DNA of 64,000 bases from Methylobacterium marchantiae. Lineage in GTDB: Bacteria; Pseudomonadota; Alphaproteobacteria; Rhizobiales; Beijerinckiaceae. Made by a program: the position numbers and the translations under genes. The notes under the pieces are model-generated. The model worked only from the letters and a program-made list of their open reading frames with translations, searched no databases and was not told the DNA's origin. The stretch spans positions 16,283 to 80,282 of the forward strand of contig NZ_BPQT01000030.1 in NCBI RefSeq assembly GCF_022179405.1, in the 5' to 3' direction. Positions 55,273-64,000 of the stretch are shown in pieces; positions within the stretch are counted from its first letter, which is position 1; every line of letters begins with the position of its first letter.

Positions 55273-56670
55273 ATGGCGACACGCCGCAACGCGGACGGGC
55301 CGACGAAGACGATCGATCGCACTGTCCCGGGCCTCGCCGCCCGTCAGGTGGCGCATGCGGCGGTGGCCGATCTGCTCGTGCAGGGCCGCGCCTTCGCCTT
55401 GGAGGATGCCCTGGCTCAGGCAGGCCGGGACGCCGGACTCGATGCCGCCGATGCGTCGCTCTCCCGCGCCATCGCCACCGCCACCTTCCGCCGCCTCGGC
55501 TTCCTGCGGCGGATGCTGGCGGCCCGGATGAACCAGGGCCTGCCGCCGGATCAGCCGCGGCTGGTCGCCCTCCTCGTCACCGGCGCGGTGCAGATCCTCG
55601 ATCTCAACGTGCCGGATCATGCCGCCGTCGATCTCTCGGTGCGCCTCGCCAAGGGCGATCCCTACCTGCAGCACACGCCCGGCCTCGTGAACGCCATCCT
55701 GCGCCGGGTGATCCGCGAGCGGGACGCCATCGCCGCCGAGGCCTCGGATCCCCTGGCGCAGAACACGCCGGACTGGCTCGCCGCACGCTGGGCCGCCGCC
55801 TACGGCCCCGAGACGGCGCGCGCCATCGCGACGGCCCATCTCTCCGGAGCCGCCCTCGACATCACCCCGCTCGGCTCGGCTGCGGAATGGGCCGAGCGCC
55901 TCGGCGGTGTCGCCCTGCCCACCGGCAGCATCCGCCTGCACGACATCCGCTCGGCGGTCTCGGAGCTGCCGGGCTACGACGACGGTGCCTGGTGGGTCCA
56001 GGATGCCGCCGCCGCGATCCCGGCGCGCCTGCTCGACACGAAGCCCGGCGAGCGCGTCGCCGATCTCTGCGCGGCGCCCGGCGGAAAGACCGCACAGCTC
56101 GCCGCCACCGGTGCGGAGGTCGTCGCCGTCGACCGCTCGGCCCCACGCCTCGAACGCCTCAGCGAGAATCTCGCCCGCCTCGGACTGAAGGCCGAGATCC
56201 GCGTCGGTGACGCTACCCAACTCCCCGATACCGATGCCGATACGTTCGACGCCGTGCTCCTCGATGCGCCCTGCTCGGCCACCGGCACCATCCGCCGCCA
56301 TCCCGACGTCGCCTGGACCAAGGCCGGCGGAGATGTCGGGCGTCTCGCCGGTCTGCAGCGCCGCCTCCTCGATCGTGCCGCTACCCTGGTGAAGCCCGGC
56401 GGCCGCCTCGTCTACTGCACCTGCTCGCTCGAGCCCGAGGAGGGGGAGGGGCAGATCGCCGCCTTCCTCGCCCGCAATCCCGCTTTCGAACGGCACCCGA
56501 TCCGGCCCGACGAGGTCGGTGGTCTCAGCGAACTCGTCAACGGTGACGGCGACCTGCGGACGCTGCCCTCGCACCTGTCCGGGGACGCGATCGCCGGTGC
56601 GGAAGCACAGCCGGCGGCCCATGGCGGCATCGACGGGTTCTTCGCGAGCCGTCTGGTTCGGAAGGTCTAG
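55273..56670 (+). CDS. rsmB: RsmB/NOP2-type rRNA cytosine-C5 methyltransferase
   Basis: A 465-residue protein with an N-terminal NusB-like RNA-binding domain (about 20-155) and a SAM methyltransferase domain. Motifs: VADLCAAPGGKTAQLA (SAM site), LDAPCSATGTIRRHPD (PC cysteine) and VYCTCSLEPEEGE (catalytic TC cysteine). It methylates C967 of 16S rRNA in E. coli. The ATG at 55273 is chosen because the upstream in-frame ATG has no homologous extension. Confidence 0.9.
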   Translation: MATRRNADGPTKTIDRTVPGLAARQVAHAAVADLLVQGRAFALEDALAQAGRDAGLDAADASLSRAIATATFRRLGFLRRMLAARMNQGLPPDQPRLVALLVTGAVQILDLNVPDHAAVDLSVRLAKGDPYLQHTPGLVNAILRRVIRERDAIAAEASDPLAQNTPDWLAARWAAAYGPETARAIATAHLSGAALDITPLGSAAEWAERLGGVALPTGSIRLHDIRSAVSELPGYDDGAWWVQDAAAAIPARLLDTKPGERVADLCAAPGGKTAQLAATGAEVVAVDRSAPRLERLSENLARLGLKAEIRVGDATQLPDTDADTFDAVLLDAPCSATGTIRRHPDVAWTKAGGDVGRLAGLQRRLLDRAATLVKPGGRLVYCTCSLEPEEGEGQIAAFLARNPAFERHPIRPDEVGGLSELVNGDGDLRTLPSHLSGDAIAGAEAQPAAHGGIDGFFASRLVRKV

Positions 56671-56678
56671 GCCGCCCA

Positions 56679-57821
56679 TTGCGCCGCGCCCGCCACGCCA
56701 TTGCCGGGCTGGTCGCCGCCCTGTCCCTCGTCGGCCGAGCCCCGGCCGACGAGATCGACCGCCGCATCCTGCCGGTGGCGCCGGCTTATGACCGCAACCC
56801 GACCTGCGCCACTGTCGCGGCGACGATCCCGTTCGAGATCCATACCGGAACCCGCGACGTGGGGATCTCGCCCTCGCCGAAGGACTTGCCCCTGAACCAG
56901 GGCGAGAGCGCGATCTGCTTCGCCTACGCGACGGCCGACATGATCTCGCACCGGATCGACAGGGCGGTCGCTCCCCTCGACGTGGCGACGAAATTCTACT
57001 TCGCCGACCCGGAGAAACTCGCAGCCATCCCCGATCCTCGCCTGCGCCGTCATCTCCGGGCGCACCCGACCTACCGGGCCGACATTGCCTGGAGCCGCAA
57101 CAACGCGGAGGTGACCAGAGACGGCAACCCGGGCCTGGAACCGTATTTCGACAAGATCGAGGGCGGCGAGGAGGATACGGCAGCACTCCTCTACAATATA
57201 GGCGGATACTGTGAGGATCGCGACCTCCCGTCCAATGACGGCTACCGCTACGTGATGCCGACCTTGCGCTCGCTTCGCTATCGGACGCGGCTACACGCCC
57301 CGAAACAGAGCTTCCGCTCGGTGGCCGCCACAGCTTCGCACCTGCGGAGCCGGCGCGCCGATCCATTCAATGCGGCGTGGATCGCCCATGTGGAGAGCGT
57401 TTGCCGCCGCGCGCCGCTGCCGGTCCCGCTCCTGCCGGTCTCCTACCGCGTGGCGGCGAGCCAGGCGGATTTCGCCGACATGATCGAATCCGGCCGCCAT
57501 CCCAGCAAGCGCAAGCTCGACCGCATCCTCGCCATGGTCGACTACGCCCTCGACCATCGGCGCGTCCCCACCGTGGGCTATAGCTGGTACCTGCTCGAGG
57601 CCCGCGATCCGAAGGACCCCGACCTGTTCGCCGATCATGCGAGCCCGGTCATCGGCCGACGGAGGGAGGGCGGCGTCTGCCAATACCGCATCCAGGACAA
57701 TACCGGCGAATATTGTGGACGCCTGCGCGATGGCATCCGCGAGCGCTGCGACAACGGCCGGGTCTGGGTGACCGAGAAGGAACTGCGCGAGACCTTGTAC
57801 AGCGTGACCTATCTCAGGTAG
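56679..57821 (+). CDS. Exported papain-like (C1 fold) protein of unknown function
   Basis: A 380-residue protein with signal peptide (cleavage near residue 23, APA). The block LNQGESAICFAYATADMI (Q74, C80) resembles the NQGxCGSCWAF active site of C1 peptidases. A late DHASPVIGRR (H320) and YRIQDNTGEYC (N341) supply the His and Asn of a papain-type triad. Ten or so cysteines suggest disulfides. TTG is the only plausible start; it lies eight bases after rsmB, so co-transcription is likely. Protease or transglutaminase-like activity is inferred from fold residues only. I know no named family for it. Confidence 0.7.
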   Translation: MRRARHAIAGLVAALSLVGRAPADEIDRRILPVAPAYDRNPTCATVAATIPFEIHTGTRDVGISPSPKDLPLNQGESAICFAYATADMISHRIDRAVAPLDVATKFYFADPEKLAAIPDPRLRRHLRAHPTYRADIAWSRNNAEVTRDGNPGLEPYFDKIEGGEEDTAALLYNIGGYCEDRDLPSNDGYRYVMPTLRSLRYRTRLHAPKQSFRSVAATASHLRSRRADPFNAAWIAHVESVCRRAPLPVPLLPVSYRVAASQADFADMIESGRHPSKRKLDRILAMVDYALDHRRVPTVGYSWYLLEARDPKDPDLFADHASPVIGRRREGGVCQYRIQDNTGEYCGRLRDGIRERCDNGRVWVTEKELRETLYSVTYLR

Positions 57822-57837
57822 CGGCCGTCACCTGGCC

Positions 57838-58464
57838 CTACGGAGTGATCACCCGCATCGAGACGGTCTGAGCCTGACCATCGGCCGGCAGGGTCGTCGA
57901 AGGCGTCGCTGTCTTCAGGCGTGCCATGAACTTGCGCACCTCGTCCGGCGGCAGGGCACCGACGGGGGCGATCATCATCGAGAGCAGGGCCTTGGTCTTG
58001 CGATCGACCGAGGCCGACCGGTTGACCGGTTCGAAATCCCGAAGACTGTGAGTCTTGTCCTCGTCGCCGGTGAAGACGCGGGCGCCGTCCTTCAGGACGA
58101 CGATATCGCCGGGCCTGAGCGTCGGGTCCTTCAGCAGGGCATGCATCGGTCCCGATGCCATGGAGATCGGCGTCTGACGGTCGCCGATGCGGAGCTGCAG
58201 CGGCTCGCTCTTCGGCAGGGCGGCGTAACGGATCTTCGGACGGGGACGGGCCGCTTCCCGCCGCAGGGGCAGGCCCATCTCGGCTCCGTATGAAGGCGAC
58301 GGCGGCGCTTCGACAGCGGGGCGAGCGGGGGAAAACAACGCGTTGAAGAGACCACCCAGGCCATGGTCTACAGCGCTCTGCGCCATCGCAGCACTTGCAC
58401 TGCACAATAACGCGGTAGCCGACACCAGGAGACCGGCGCGCTTGAGAACGTTGATGACAGTCAT
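57838..58464 (-). CDS. Exported hypothetical protein
   Basis: A 208-residue protein with a signal peptide (about residues 1-29, ending ASAAMA). The mature part is basic, with the block GDIVVLKDGARVFTG followed by a helical region (DRKTKALLSMMIAPVGALPPDEVRKFMARL). It resembles uncharacterised proteins of Methylobacteriaceae as far as I can recall. The ATG at 58464 is chosen because the signal peptide begins there. No catalytic motif was found. It is convergent with the papain-like gene, with 16 bases between stops. Confidence 0.65.
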   Translation of the reverse strand: MTVINVLKRAGLLVSATALLCSASAAMAQSAVDHGLGGLFNALFSPARPAVEAPPSPSYGAEMGLPLRREAARPRPKIRYAALPKSEPLQLRIGDRQTPISMASGPMHALLKDPTLRPGDIVVLKDGARVFTGDEDKTHSLRDFEPVNRSASVDRKTKALLSMMIAPVGALPPDEVRKFMARLKTATPSTTLPADGQAQTVSMRVITP

Positions 58465-58767
58465 GGTCGCACTGCCATTGCTGTGTGTTGCAGGAACGAT
58501 GCTCGGCGGACGCTGTGTATAACCTGTGCAGCATTCAACCGTTCCGGCCTCGCTTGGCAAAAAATACATTATTGCCGATCCGTGCCGCCGACGTGTCATC
58601 CTGCTTGGCGAGGCGGACGGCGGGGGTCGAAAACGCGCGGCGATAATGGTGCGGCGCCGCGAGTGTCGTCATCCTTAATCGTTGGTTAATAGGCACAGCC
58701 TAGCTTCGGATTAGGCGACATCCGGCACGATGCTCAACGGGGGCGAGGTGCTGGAGGAAAGGCGTGC
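58465..58767. other. Divergent promoter region
   Basis: About 300 bases between divergent genes. AT-richer islands occur at 58560-58580 (AAAAAATACATTATTG) and 58670-58700 (CTTAATCGTTGGTTAATAGG), likely promoters for the two neighbours. No RNA gene seen. Confidence 0.4.
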
Positions 58768-60612
58768 GTGAGTTGGGGGGCTGATCGCTGGCGGTTCTAT
58801 CGGCTCGTCGGGCGCGAAATCGCGCGCACGGCGCGCGGTGTGTCCGCACGCCTGACCGCGAGCCCGGACCTCCTCGCCCGCGCTCGGGTCAGCGCCCTGG
58901 TGATCGCGCCGCACGACCTGCGCACCAGCGACGCCACCTTCGCCGACGACATCTATGCCGGCTTGTTCGTCTTCGCGGGACGCTCGCTCTCGGTGAGCGG
59001 TCGCTCGCCCTTCGATTACGCCCCGCCTTCGCCGGAATGGGCGGATGCGTTCTACGGCTTCGGCTGGCTGCGCCATCTCCGCGCCGCCGATACGGCACTG
59101 GCGAGAGCCAATGCCCGCGCTTTCGTGGCGGATTTCATCGCGGGGCGCGGCGATGCCGCCCTGGCCGAGCCCGTCCCCGTGGCCGCGCGTCGGCTGATCT
59201 CATTCCTCAGCCAGTCGCCTCTGGTGCTGGAAGGGGCGGACCATGCCTTCTACCAGGCCTTCCTCAAGGCGGTGGGTCGCGGCGCCCGTGACCTCGAACG
59301 CTCGCTCCGACGGGGCCTGCCGCCGCAATCGCGGCTCCTGGCGGTGGTGGCGCTCTGCTACGCCGGCCTGTGCTGCGAGGGCATCCAGCCGATCCTGCGC
59401 CGGGCGACCCGTATCCTGTCGCGCGAACTCGACCGGCAGATCATGGCGGATGGCGGCCATCGCAGCCGCGACCCGCGCTTCGCCATGGAGTTGCTCCTCG
59501 ACCTCCTGCCTCTGCGCCAGAGCTTCCTCAGCCGCAGCCTCGATCCGCCGGAAGGGTTGCTCCACGCCATCGATCGGATGCTGCCGCTGCTGCGCCTTCT
59601 GCGCCACGGCGACGCCTCCCTAAGCCATTTCAACGGGATGGGTGCGACGGCGGCGGACCATCTCGCGACGCTGCTGGTCTATGACGGCGCCCTGGCACAG
59701 CCGATGATGCATGCGCCGAATTCCGGCTACGAGCGGCTGGAGAGCGGCCGCGTCGTCGTCGTCGCCGATGTCGGCGCGCCGCCGCCGCTTCCCTATTCCA
59801 TGAATGCCGGGGCCGGCTGCCTCTCCTTCGAGATGTCGAGCGGTCCTCAGCGGGTGGTGATCAATTGCGGCCTGCCGGCGAGCGGCCCGGAATTGCGGCG
59901 CCTCGCCCGCAGCACCGCCGCGCATTCGACGGCCACGGTGGGGGATTCTTCGTCCTGCCGGTTTCTCGGAGCCAGCGAGGGGCTGGGAAGCCGCTGGGCC
60001 GCGGATTGGCTCATCGGCCGAATCGGACCCGTGCTGGTGCGCGGCCCGCGGGCGGTGAAATCCGAACGGACCGTCGACGGCGGTACGATGATCCTCGCCG
60101 GCCGCCATGACGGCTATGCCGCCGAGTTCGGGATCGTCCACGAGCGTCGCTGGCGCCTCCTTCCCGACGGGGCGGGGCTCGAAGGGGAGGACGCCTTCGT
60201 GCCCGTGGCCCATAAGGGGAACCGGATCCGGCTGCGTCCGCCCGAGGCCGCGATCCGCTTCCATCTCCACCCCGCCATCGCGGCCAATGCCGCCGAGGGC
60301 GGCGGCCTCGACCTCACCTCGCCCCTGGGCGAGGTATGGCGGTTCGAGGCGGAAGGGGCCGCGCTCGCGCTCGAAGAGAGCGTCTACTTCGCCGGTCTCA
60401 CCGGCGCGCGGAGGACGGACCAGATCGTTCTCTACGTCACGGCCGGGGAGGGCGCGCGGGTCAGCTGGCGGTTCCTGCATCTGGCACAGGCGCCGGGCCG
60501 GGGCGAGGCCGCCAGAATCGAACCCGTCGGGTTCCAAGACGCGGGCGTCGACCCGGCGCTGTTCGAGCCTGTCGCGATCGAGGCTCCTTTGGCCGATGAT
60601 GCGGCGCGGTAG
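58768..60612 (+). CDS. Heparinase II/III family protein
   Basis: A 614-residue protein. It has an N-terminal alpha/alpha toroid (about 90-330, with [21 protein letters not shown] and [22 protein letters not shown]) and a C-terminal beta domain (about 350-610) of the heparinase II/III type. The [14 protein letters not shown] and [12 protein letters not shown] blocks are conserved. Alphaproteobacterial members usually lie between an rRNA methyltransferase gene and purH, as here. They are predicted polysaccharide lyases, but the substrate is unknown and no signal peptide is visible. GTG start with AGGAAAGG nine bases upstream. Confidence 0.88.
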   Translation: MSWGADRWRFYRLVGREIARTARGVSARLTASPDLLARARVSALVIAPHDLRTSDATFADDIYAGLFVFAGRSLSVSGRSPFDYAPPSPEWADAFYGFGWLRHLRAADTALARANARAFVADFIAGRGDAALAEPVPVAARRLISFLSQSPLVLEGADHAFYQAFLKAVGRGARDLERSLRRGLPPQSRLLAVVALCYAGLCCEGIQPILRRATRILSRELDRQIMADGGHRSRDPRFAMELLLDLLPLRQSFLSRSLDPPEGLLHAIDRMLPLLRLLRHGDASLSHFNGMGATAADHLATLLVYDGALAQPMMHAPNSGYERLESGRVVVVADVGAPPPLPYSMNAGAGCLSFEMSSGPQRVVINCGLPASGPELRRLARSTAAHSTATVGDSSSCRFLGASEGLGSRWAADWLIGRIGPVLVRGPRAVKSERTVDGGTMILAGRHDGYAAEFGIVHERRWRLLPDGAGLEGEDAFVPVAHKGNRIRLRPPEAAIRFHLHPAIAANAAEGGGLDLTSPLGEVWRFEAEGAALALEESVYFAGLTGARRTDQIVLYVTAGEGARVSWRFLHLAQAPGRGEAARIEPVGFQDAGVDPALFEPVAIEAPLADDAAR

Positions 60613-60686
60613 CCGATAGGGCCGCATCTGTGGTACCGGCCGCGTTTCAGGGGCAGGATCTGCCCTGTGCCGGACGGTTCTCGACG

Positions 60687-62285
60687 ATGTCGCATGATCA
60701 GGCGCGGGTTGCCCGCGCGCTCCTTTCCGTCTCCGACAAGACGGGCCTCGTGGATTTTGCCCGCGCGCTGTCCGGGCGCGGCGTCGCCCTGGTCTCCACC
60801 GGCGGCACCCATCGGGCGCTCACCGAGGCCGGGCTTCCCGTCACGGAAGTGGCCGAGATCACCGGCTTTCCCGAGATGATGAACGGCCGGGTGAAGACCC
60901 TGCACCCGGCGGTGCATGGCGGTCTGCTCGCCGTGCGCGACGATCCCCAGCATCAGGCGGCGCTCGCCGCCCACGGCATCGGCACCATCGACCTCCTCGT
61001 GGTCAATCTCTACCCGTTCGAGGCGACGATCGCGAAACCCTGCGCCTATGACGATGCGGTGGAGAACATCGATGTCGGCGGCCCGGCGATGATCCGCGCG
61101 GCGGCCAAGAACCACGCCGACGTGGCGGTCGTGGTGGATGTGGCCGATTACGGCGCCATCCTCTCCGAACTCGAATCCGGCAACGGCACCCTCGGCGCGG
61201 CGACCCGCAAGCGCCTCGCGCAGAAGGCCTTCGCCCGCACGGCCTCCTACGATTCCGCCATCGCCTCCTGGCTCGCCGACCATGTGGAGATGGAGGAGGC
61301 ACCCGCCTTCCGTGCCTTCGGCGGCACCCTCGCCCAATCCCTGCGCTACGGCGAGAACCCGCATCAATCGGCGGCCTTCTACAGGACGCCCGGCTTCACC
61401 CGTCCCGGTGTGGCGAGTGCGCGCCAGCTCCAGGGGAAGGAGCTCTCCTTCAACAACCTCAACGACACCGATGCGGCCTTTGAGTGCGTCGCCGAGTTCG
61501 ACCCGGCCCATGCGGCGGCGGTGGCGATCATCAAGCACGCCAATCCCTGCGGCGTCGCCGAAGGCGACACCCTGGCAGAGGCCTACGAGCGGGCGCTCGC
61601 CTGCGACCCGACCTCGGCCTTCGGCGGCATTGTCGCCCTCAACCGCACGCTGGATGCCGAATCGGCCGCGAAGATCGTCGAGATCTTCACCGAGGTGATC
61701 ATCGCTCCGGATGCGACGGACGAAGCCATCGCCCTCGTCGCCGCCAAGAAGAACCTGCGCCTGCTGCTGGCGGGCGGTCTGCCCGACCCGCGCGCCAAGG
61801 GCTTTGCCATGCGCAACCTCGCCGGCGGCATCCTGGTCCAGGGCCGCGACGCGGCGGTGGTCGACGACATGGCCCTGAAGGTCGTGACGCGGCGGGAGCC
61901 CACGGCGCAGGAATACGCCGACATGCGCTTCGCCTACCGGGTCGCCAAGCACGTCAAGTCGAACGCCATCGTCTATGCCCGCAACGGCGCCACGGTGGGG
62001 ATCGGTGCCGGGCAGATGTCGCGGGTGGATTCCTCGCGCATCGCCGCCTGGAAGGCGGCCGAGGGCGCCAAGCGCATCGGCGCGGCCGAGAGCCTCGCCA
62101 AGGGCTCGGTGGTGGCCTCCGACGCGTTCTTCCCCTTCGCCGACGGGCTGATCGCGGCGGCAGAGGCCGGTGCCACGGCGGTGATCCAGCCCGGCGGCTC
62201 CATGCGCGACGCCGACGTGATCAAGGCCGCGGACGAGGCCGGCCTCGCGATGGTCTTTACGGGGTACCGCCACTTCAGGCACTGA
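60687..62285 (+). CDS. purH: Bifunctional AICAR formyltransferase/IMP cyclohydrolase PurH
   Basis: A 532-residue enzyme. The N-terminal IMP cyclohydrolase (MGS-like) domain has [31 protein letters not shown] and [10 protein letters not shown]. The C-terminal AICAR transformylase has [27 protein letters not shown] and [25 protein letters not shown]. It completes de novo purine synthesis and uses the AICAR produced by HisF. The start at 60687 matches the usual N-terminus; a longer in-frame start at 60630 is less likely. Confidence 0.96.
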   Translation: MSHDQARVARALLSVSDKTGLVDFARALSGRGVALVSTGGTHRALTEAGLPVTEVAEITGFPEMMNGRVKTLHPAVHGGLLAVRDDPQHQAALAAHGIGTIDLLVVNLYPFEATIAKPCAYDDAVENIDVGGPAMIRAAAKNHADVAVVVDVADYGAILSELESGNGTLGAATRKRLAQKAFARTASYDSAIASWLADHVEMEEAPAFRAFGGTLAQSLRYGENPHQSAAFYRTPGFTRPGVASARQLQGKELSFNNLNDTDAAFECVAEFDPAHAAAVAIIKHANPCGVAEGDTLAEAYERALACDPTSAFGGIVALNRTLDAESAAKIVEIFTEVIIAPDATDEAIALVAAKKNLRLLLAGGLPDPRAKGFAMRNLAGGILVQGRDAAVVDDMALKVVTRREPTAQEYADMRFAYRVAKHVKSNAIVYARNGATVGIGAGQMSRVDSSRIAAWKAAEGAKRIGAAESLAKGSVVASDAFFPFADGLIAAAEAGATAVIQPGGSMRDADVIKAADEAGLAMVFTGYRHFRH

Positions 62286-62344
62286 GCGGACGAGGTGCGT
62301 GCGGCGAACGGCTGCACGCGCCACCTCGCCGAGGCTCTTTCTCC

Positions 62345-63727
62345 ATGACCACTCTCCCCATCTCGTCCAGCCGCGCCGAGCGCGTCGAGGCCGGAAAGCA
62401 CCTGCGCGAGTTCGTCTCTCGCGAATCCCACGGTGACTGGCAGCCGGCCGCCTCCCGCGACCCGCTGGCGTCCCTGCACGCCAACGACGCCGGACGGCTC
62501 CTCGAACTCATCCCCCTGCGCCACGAGCGGATGCGGGCCAGCCCCTTCGCCTTCCTGCGCGGAGCGGCCGCGGTGATGGCCGACGATCTCCTCGGCGTTC
62601 CCGTGCCGGGCATCCCGGTCCAGGCCTGCGGCGATTGCCATATCGGCAATTTCGGCGTGTTCCGCAGCCCCGAGGGGCTGACCTTGTTCGACATCAACGA
62701 TTTCGACGAGACCCTGTGGAACGTCGATTTCACCGTCGACGTGAAGCGCCTCGCCGCCAGCGTCGCCGTCGCCGCCCTGCCGCAGGGCGAGGACAAGGCC
62801 CGCCGCGCGGCCCGGGCGAGCGTCCGAGCCTATCGCGAGCACATGCGCGAGCTCTCGTCCCTGACGCCGCTGGCGATCTGGCACAGCCGGATCGACCTCG
62901 ACCGCGAGGTCGGCCGCACCGGGAACGGCGACCTGTGCCGGCGCCTCGTGGCCGAGGCGGAAGAAGAGACCGCCGGCGGCCTCAGCCACGGCGACGCGCC
63001 GAATCTCGATCCGGCGACCCTGTCCTCCGATCCGGCGGAGTGGCGGATCGCCGACAAGATGGCGGGCCGGTGGCTCACGGTCTTCCACGAGGGCCCGAAC
63101 GGCCTGACGGAGGCGGTGGAGGAGGCCAAGGCCGCGCTTCTCGACTATCCGCCGAGCCTGACGGCCGACCGCAACCTGCTGGCGCTCCGTTACACACAGC
63201 GGGACGTCGCCTTCAAGGTGGTGGGGATCGGCTCGGTGGGCACGGTCTGCGCCGTGGGCGTCTATGCCGATGCGGACGGCGCGCCGCTCTTCCTGCAGAT
63301 CAAGGAGGCCCGTCCCTCGGTCCTGGCGCAGCTGGCGCTCTCGCCGTTCTTCCTCGGCTCGGAGGGCCAGCGGGTCATCGACGGTCAGCGCATCATGCAG
63401 GCGGCGAGCGACCTCTTCCTCGGTACGTCCCGCTCCGAGGCGAGCGGACGCTCCTATTACGTGCGCCAGCTCAAGAACAAGAAGCTCTCGTCCGTGGGCG
63501 AGATCCTCGCCGAGAGCGGGGCCAAGGCCTATGCGCGGCTCTGCGGCACGACGTTGGCCCGCGCCCATGCCCGCTCCGGCGACGCGGCGATGATCTCGGG
63601 CTATCTCGGCAAGGGCGACGCCTTCGACGAGGCCATCGCCGAATTCGCCATGCGCTATGCCAGGCAGACGACGGCCGATCACGCCGCGCTGGTGGCGGCG
63701 CACGAGGCCGCGAACCAGCCGGAATGA
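62345..63727 (+). CDS. DUF2252 protein (kinase-like fold)
   Basis: A 460-residue DUF2252 protein. The block [33 protein letters not shown] resembles the catalytic HGDxHxxN and metal-binding D-D loops of aminoglycoside-phosphotransferase-like kinases. [16 protein letters not shown] and [13 protein letters not shown] resemble the nucleotide loop and lysine strand in permuted order. Activity has not been established for the family. Start ATG 60 bases after purH stop; likely cotranscribed with it. Confidence 0.88.
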   Translation: MTTLPISSSRAERVEAGKHLREFVSRESHGDWQPAASRDPLASLHANDAGRLLELIPLRHERMRASPFAFLRGAAAVMADDLLGVPVPGIPVQACGDCHIGNFGVFRSPEGLTLFDINDFDETLWNVDFTVDVKRLAASVAVAALPQGEDKARRAARASVRAYREHMRELSSLTPLAIWHSRIDLDREVGRTGNGDLCRRLVAEAEEETAGGLSHGDAPNLDPATLSSDPAEWRIADKMAGRWLTVFHEGPNGLTEAVEEAKAALLDYPPSLTADRNLLALRYTQRDVAFKVVGIGSVGTVCAVGVYADADGAPLFLQIKEARPSVLAQLALSPFFLGSEGQRVIDGQRIMQAASDLFLGTSRSEASGRSYYVRQLKNKKLSSVGEILAESGAKAYARLCGTTLARAHARSGDAAMISGYLGKGDAFDEAIAEFAMRYARQTTADHAALVAAHEAANQPE

Positions 63728-63764
63728 GGAGGCGTCTTTCCGGCGCCGTCGGCGTCGAGCCATG

Positions 63765-63799
63765 AAAAAGGGCCCCGTCTCGCGACGGGGCCCTTCTCG
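63765..63799. terminator. Bidirectional intrinsic terminator
   Basis: A perfect 10-base stem GGGCCCCGTC (63770-63779) and GACGGGGCCC (63784-63793) with TCGC loop. On the minus strand it is followed by T5 and so is a strong terminator for the MFS gene; on the plus strand the tail is TTCTCGTTT, which is weaker, for the DUF2252 gene. Confidence 0.85.
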
Positions 63800-63819
63800 T
63801 TTGCGGTCGTCTTCGACGA

Positions 63820-64000
63820 TTACCGTGCCGGGCGGTCGTCGTAGGTGAAGATGTCGCGATCCTTTGTTTCGGGGAGGAAGAGGGCCCCGATGATGGCGGT
63901 CGCGACGGCGATGACGATGGGGTACCAGAGGCCGAAATAGATATCGCCGGTCTGGGCCACCATGGCGAAGGCGGTGGCGGGCAGGAGACCGCCGAACCAG
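63820..64000 (-). CDS. MFS metabolite/H+ symporter, C-terminal part
   Basis: Minus-strand frame ending TAA at 63820, open to the window edge. The last 60 residues include [19 protein letters not shown], a final hydrophobic helix ([16 protein letters not shown]) and [17 protein letters not shown]. The PETK-type end of helix 12 is typical of the MHS branch of the major facilitator family (KgtP/ProP-like). The 5' part lies outside the window, so the substrate cannot be judged. Confidence 0.75.
   Translation of the reverse strand, partial: WFGGLLPATAFAMVAQTGDIYFGLWYPIVIAVATAIIGALFLPETKDRDIFTYDDRPAR

Overview
The window is high-GC, gene-dense chromosomal DNA with an alphaproteobacterial gene set. 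I infer Methylobacteriaceae (Methylobacterium/Methylorubrum type). The reasons are a c553i/XoxG-like methanol-oxidation cytochrome, DUF2865, DUF2794 and DUF1674 (SDHAF4-like) proteins, an NDUFA9-like protein, and RNase P RNA placed next to the division/cell-wall (dcw) genes. This assignment comes from gene content only. No rRNA or tRNA gene, IS element, prophage or CRISPR array was seen.

Layout. 1-4.1 kb: an exported kelch protein, an EI24 membrane protein, a compositionally distinct two-gene locus (HEPN/UPF0332 protein plus a small partner) and an NDUFA9-like SDR. 4.5-8.5 kb: a sulfone/sulfonate sulfur-acquisition pair (sfnG, sfnB) and a glutamyl-tRNA synthetase. 8.5-17.7 kb: a LysR regulator, DMT and MFS transporters, a CorC/HlyC-type membrane protein, an OmpA-domain protein with a very long Pro/Arg/Glu/Asp region, a DUF2865 protein, CreA and a small exported protein. 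18-21.7 kb: cysS translationally coupled to a PIN-domain protein, then a HipB/HipA-type pair. 22.2-23.5 kb: a glyoxalase-family protein, a 58-residue protein and RNase P RNA.

23.9-33.1 kb is the first half of a dcw cluster (rsmH, ftsL, ftsI, murE, murF, mraY, murD). No mraZ precedes it, and after murD it is followed by an O-antigen-ligase-like protein and a 1223-residue hybrid histidine kinase instead of ftsW-murG-murC. 38.4-43.1 kb: type II NADH dehydrogenase, a maleylacetoacetate-isomerase-type GST, and a dgcN-dgcA pair for D-glutamate catabolism. 43.3-45.5 kb: hisF, hisE and coaA. 45.5-51 kb: the c553i-like cytochrome, thpR, and a tesA-like esterase divergent from an ABC ATPase and FtsX-type permease. 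51.4-55.2 kb: a Bax-inhibitor-1 protein, small proteins, a candidate small RNA with a strong intrinsic terminator, bluB, an L,D-transpeptidase and an SDHAF4-like protein. 55.3-64 kb: an RsmB-type methyltransferase, a papain-like exported protein, a heparinase II/III protein, purH, a DUF2252 protein and the 3' end of an MFS symporter gene.

Cell-envelope growth links many genes: the dcw genes, L,D-transpeptidase, D-glutamate turnover and the OmpA protein. Three nested palindromic elements sit between co-directional, probably co-transcribed genes. The strongest leads for unfamiliar biology are the low-GC HEPN/partner locus, the orphan RNA upstream of bluB, the PIN protein coupled to cysS, and the exported papain-like protein.
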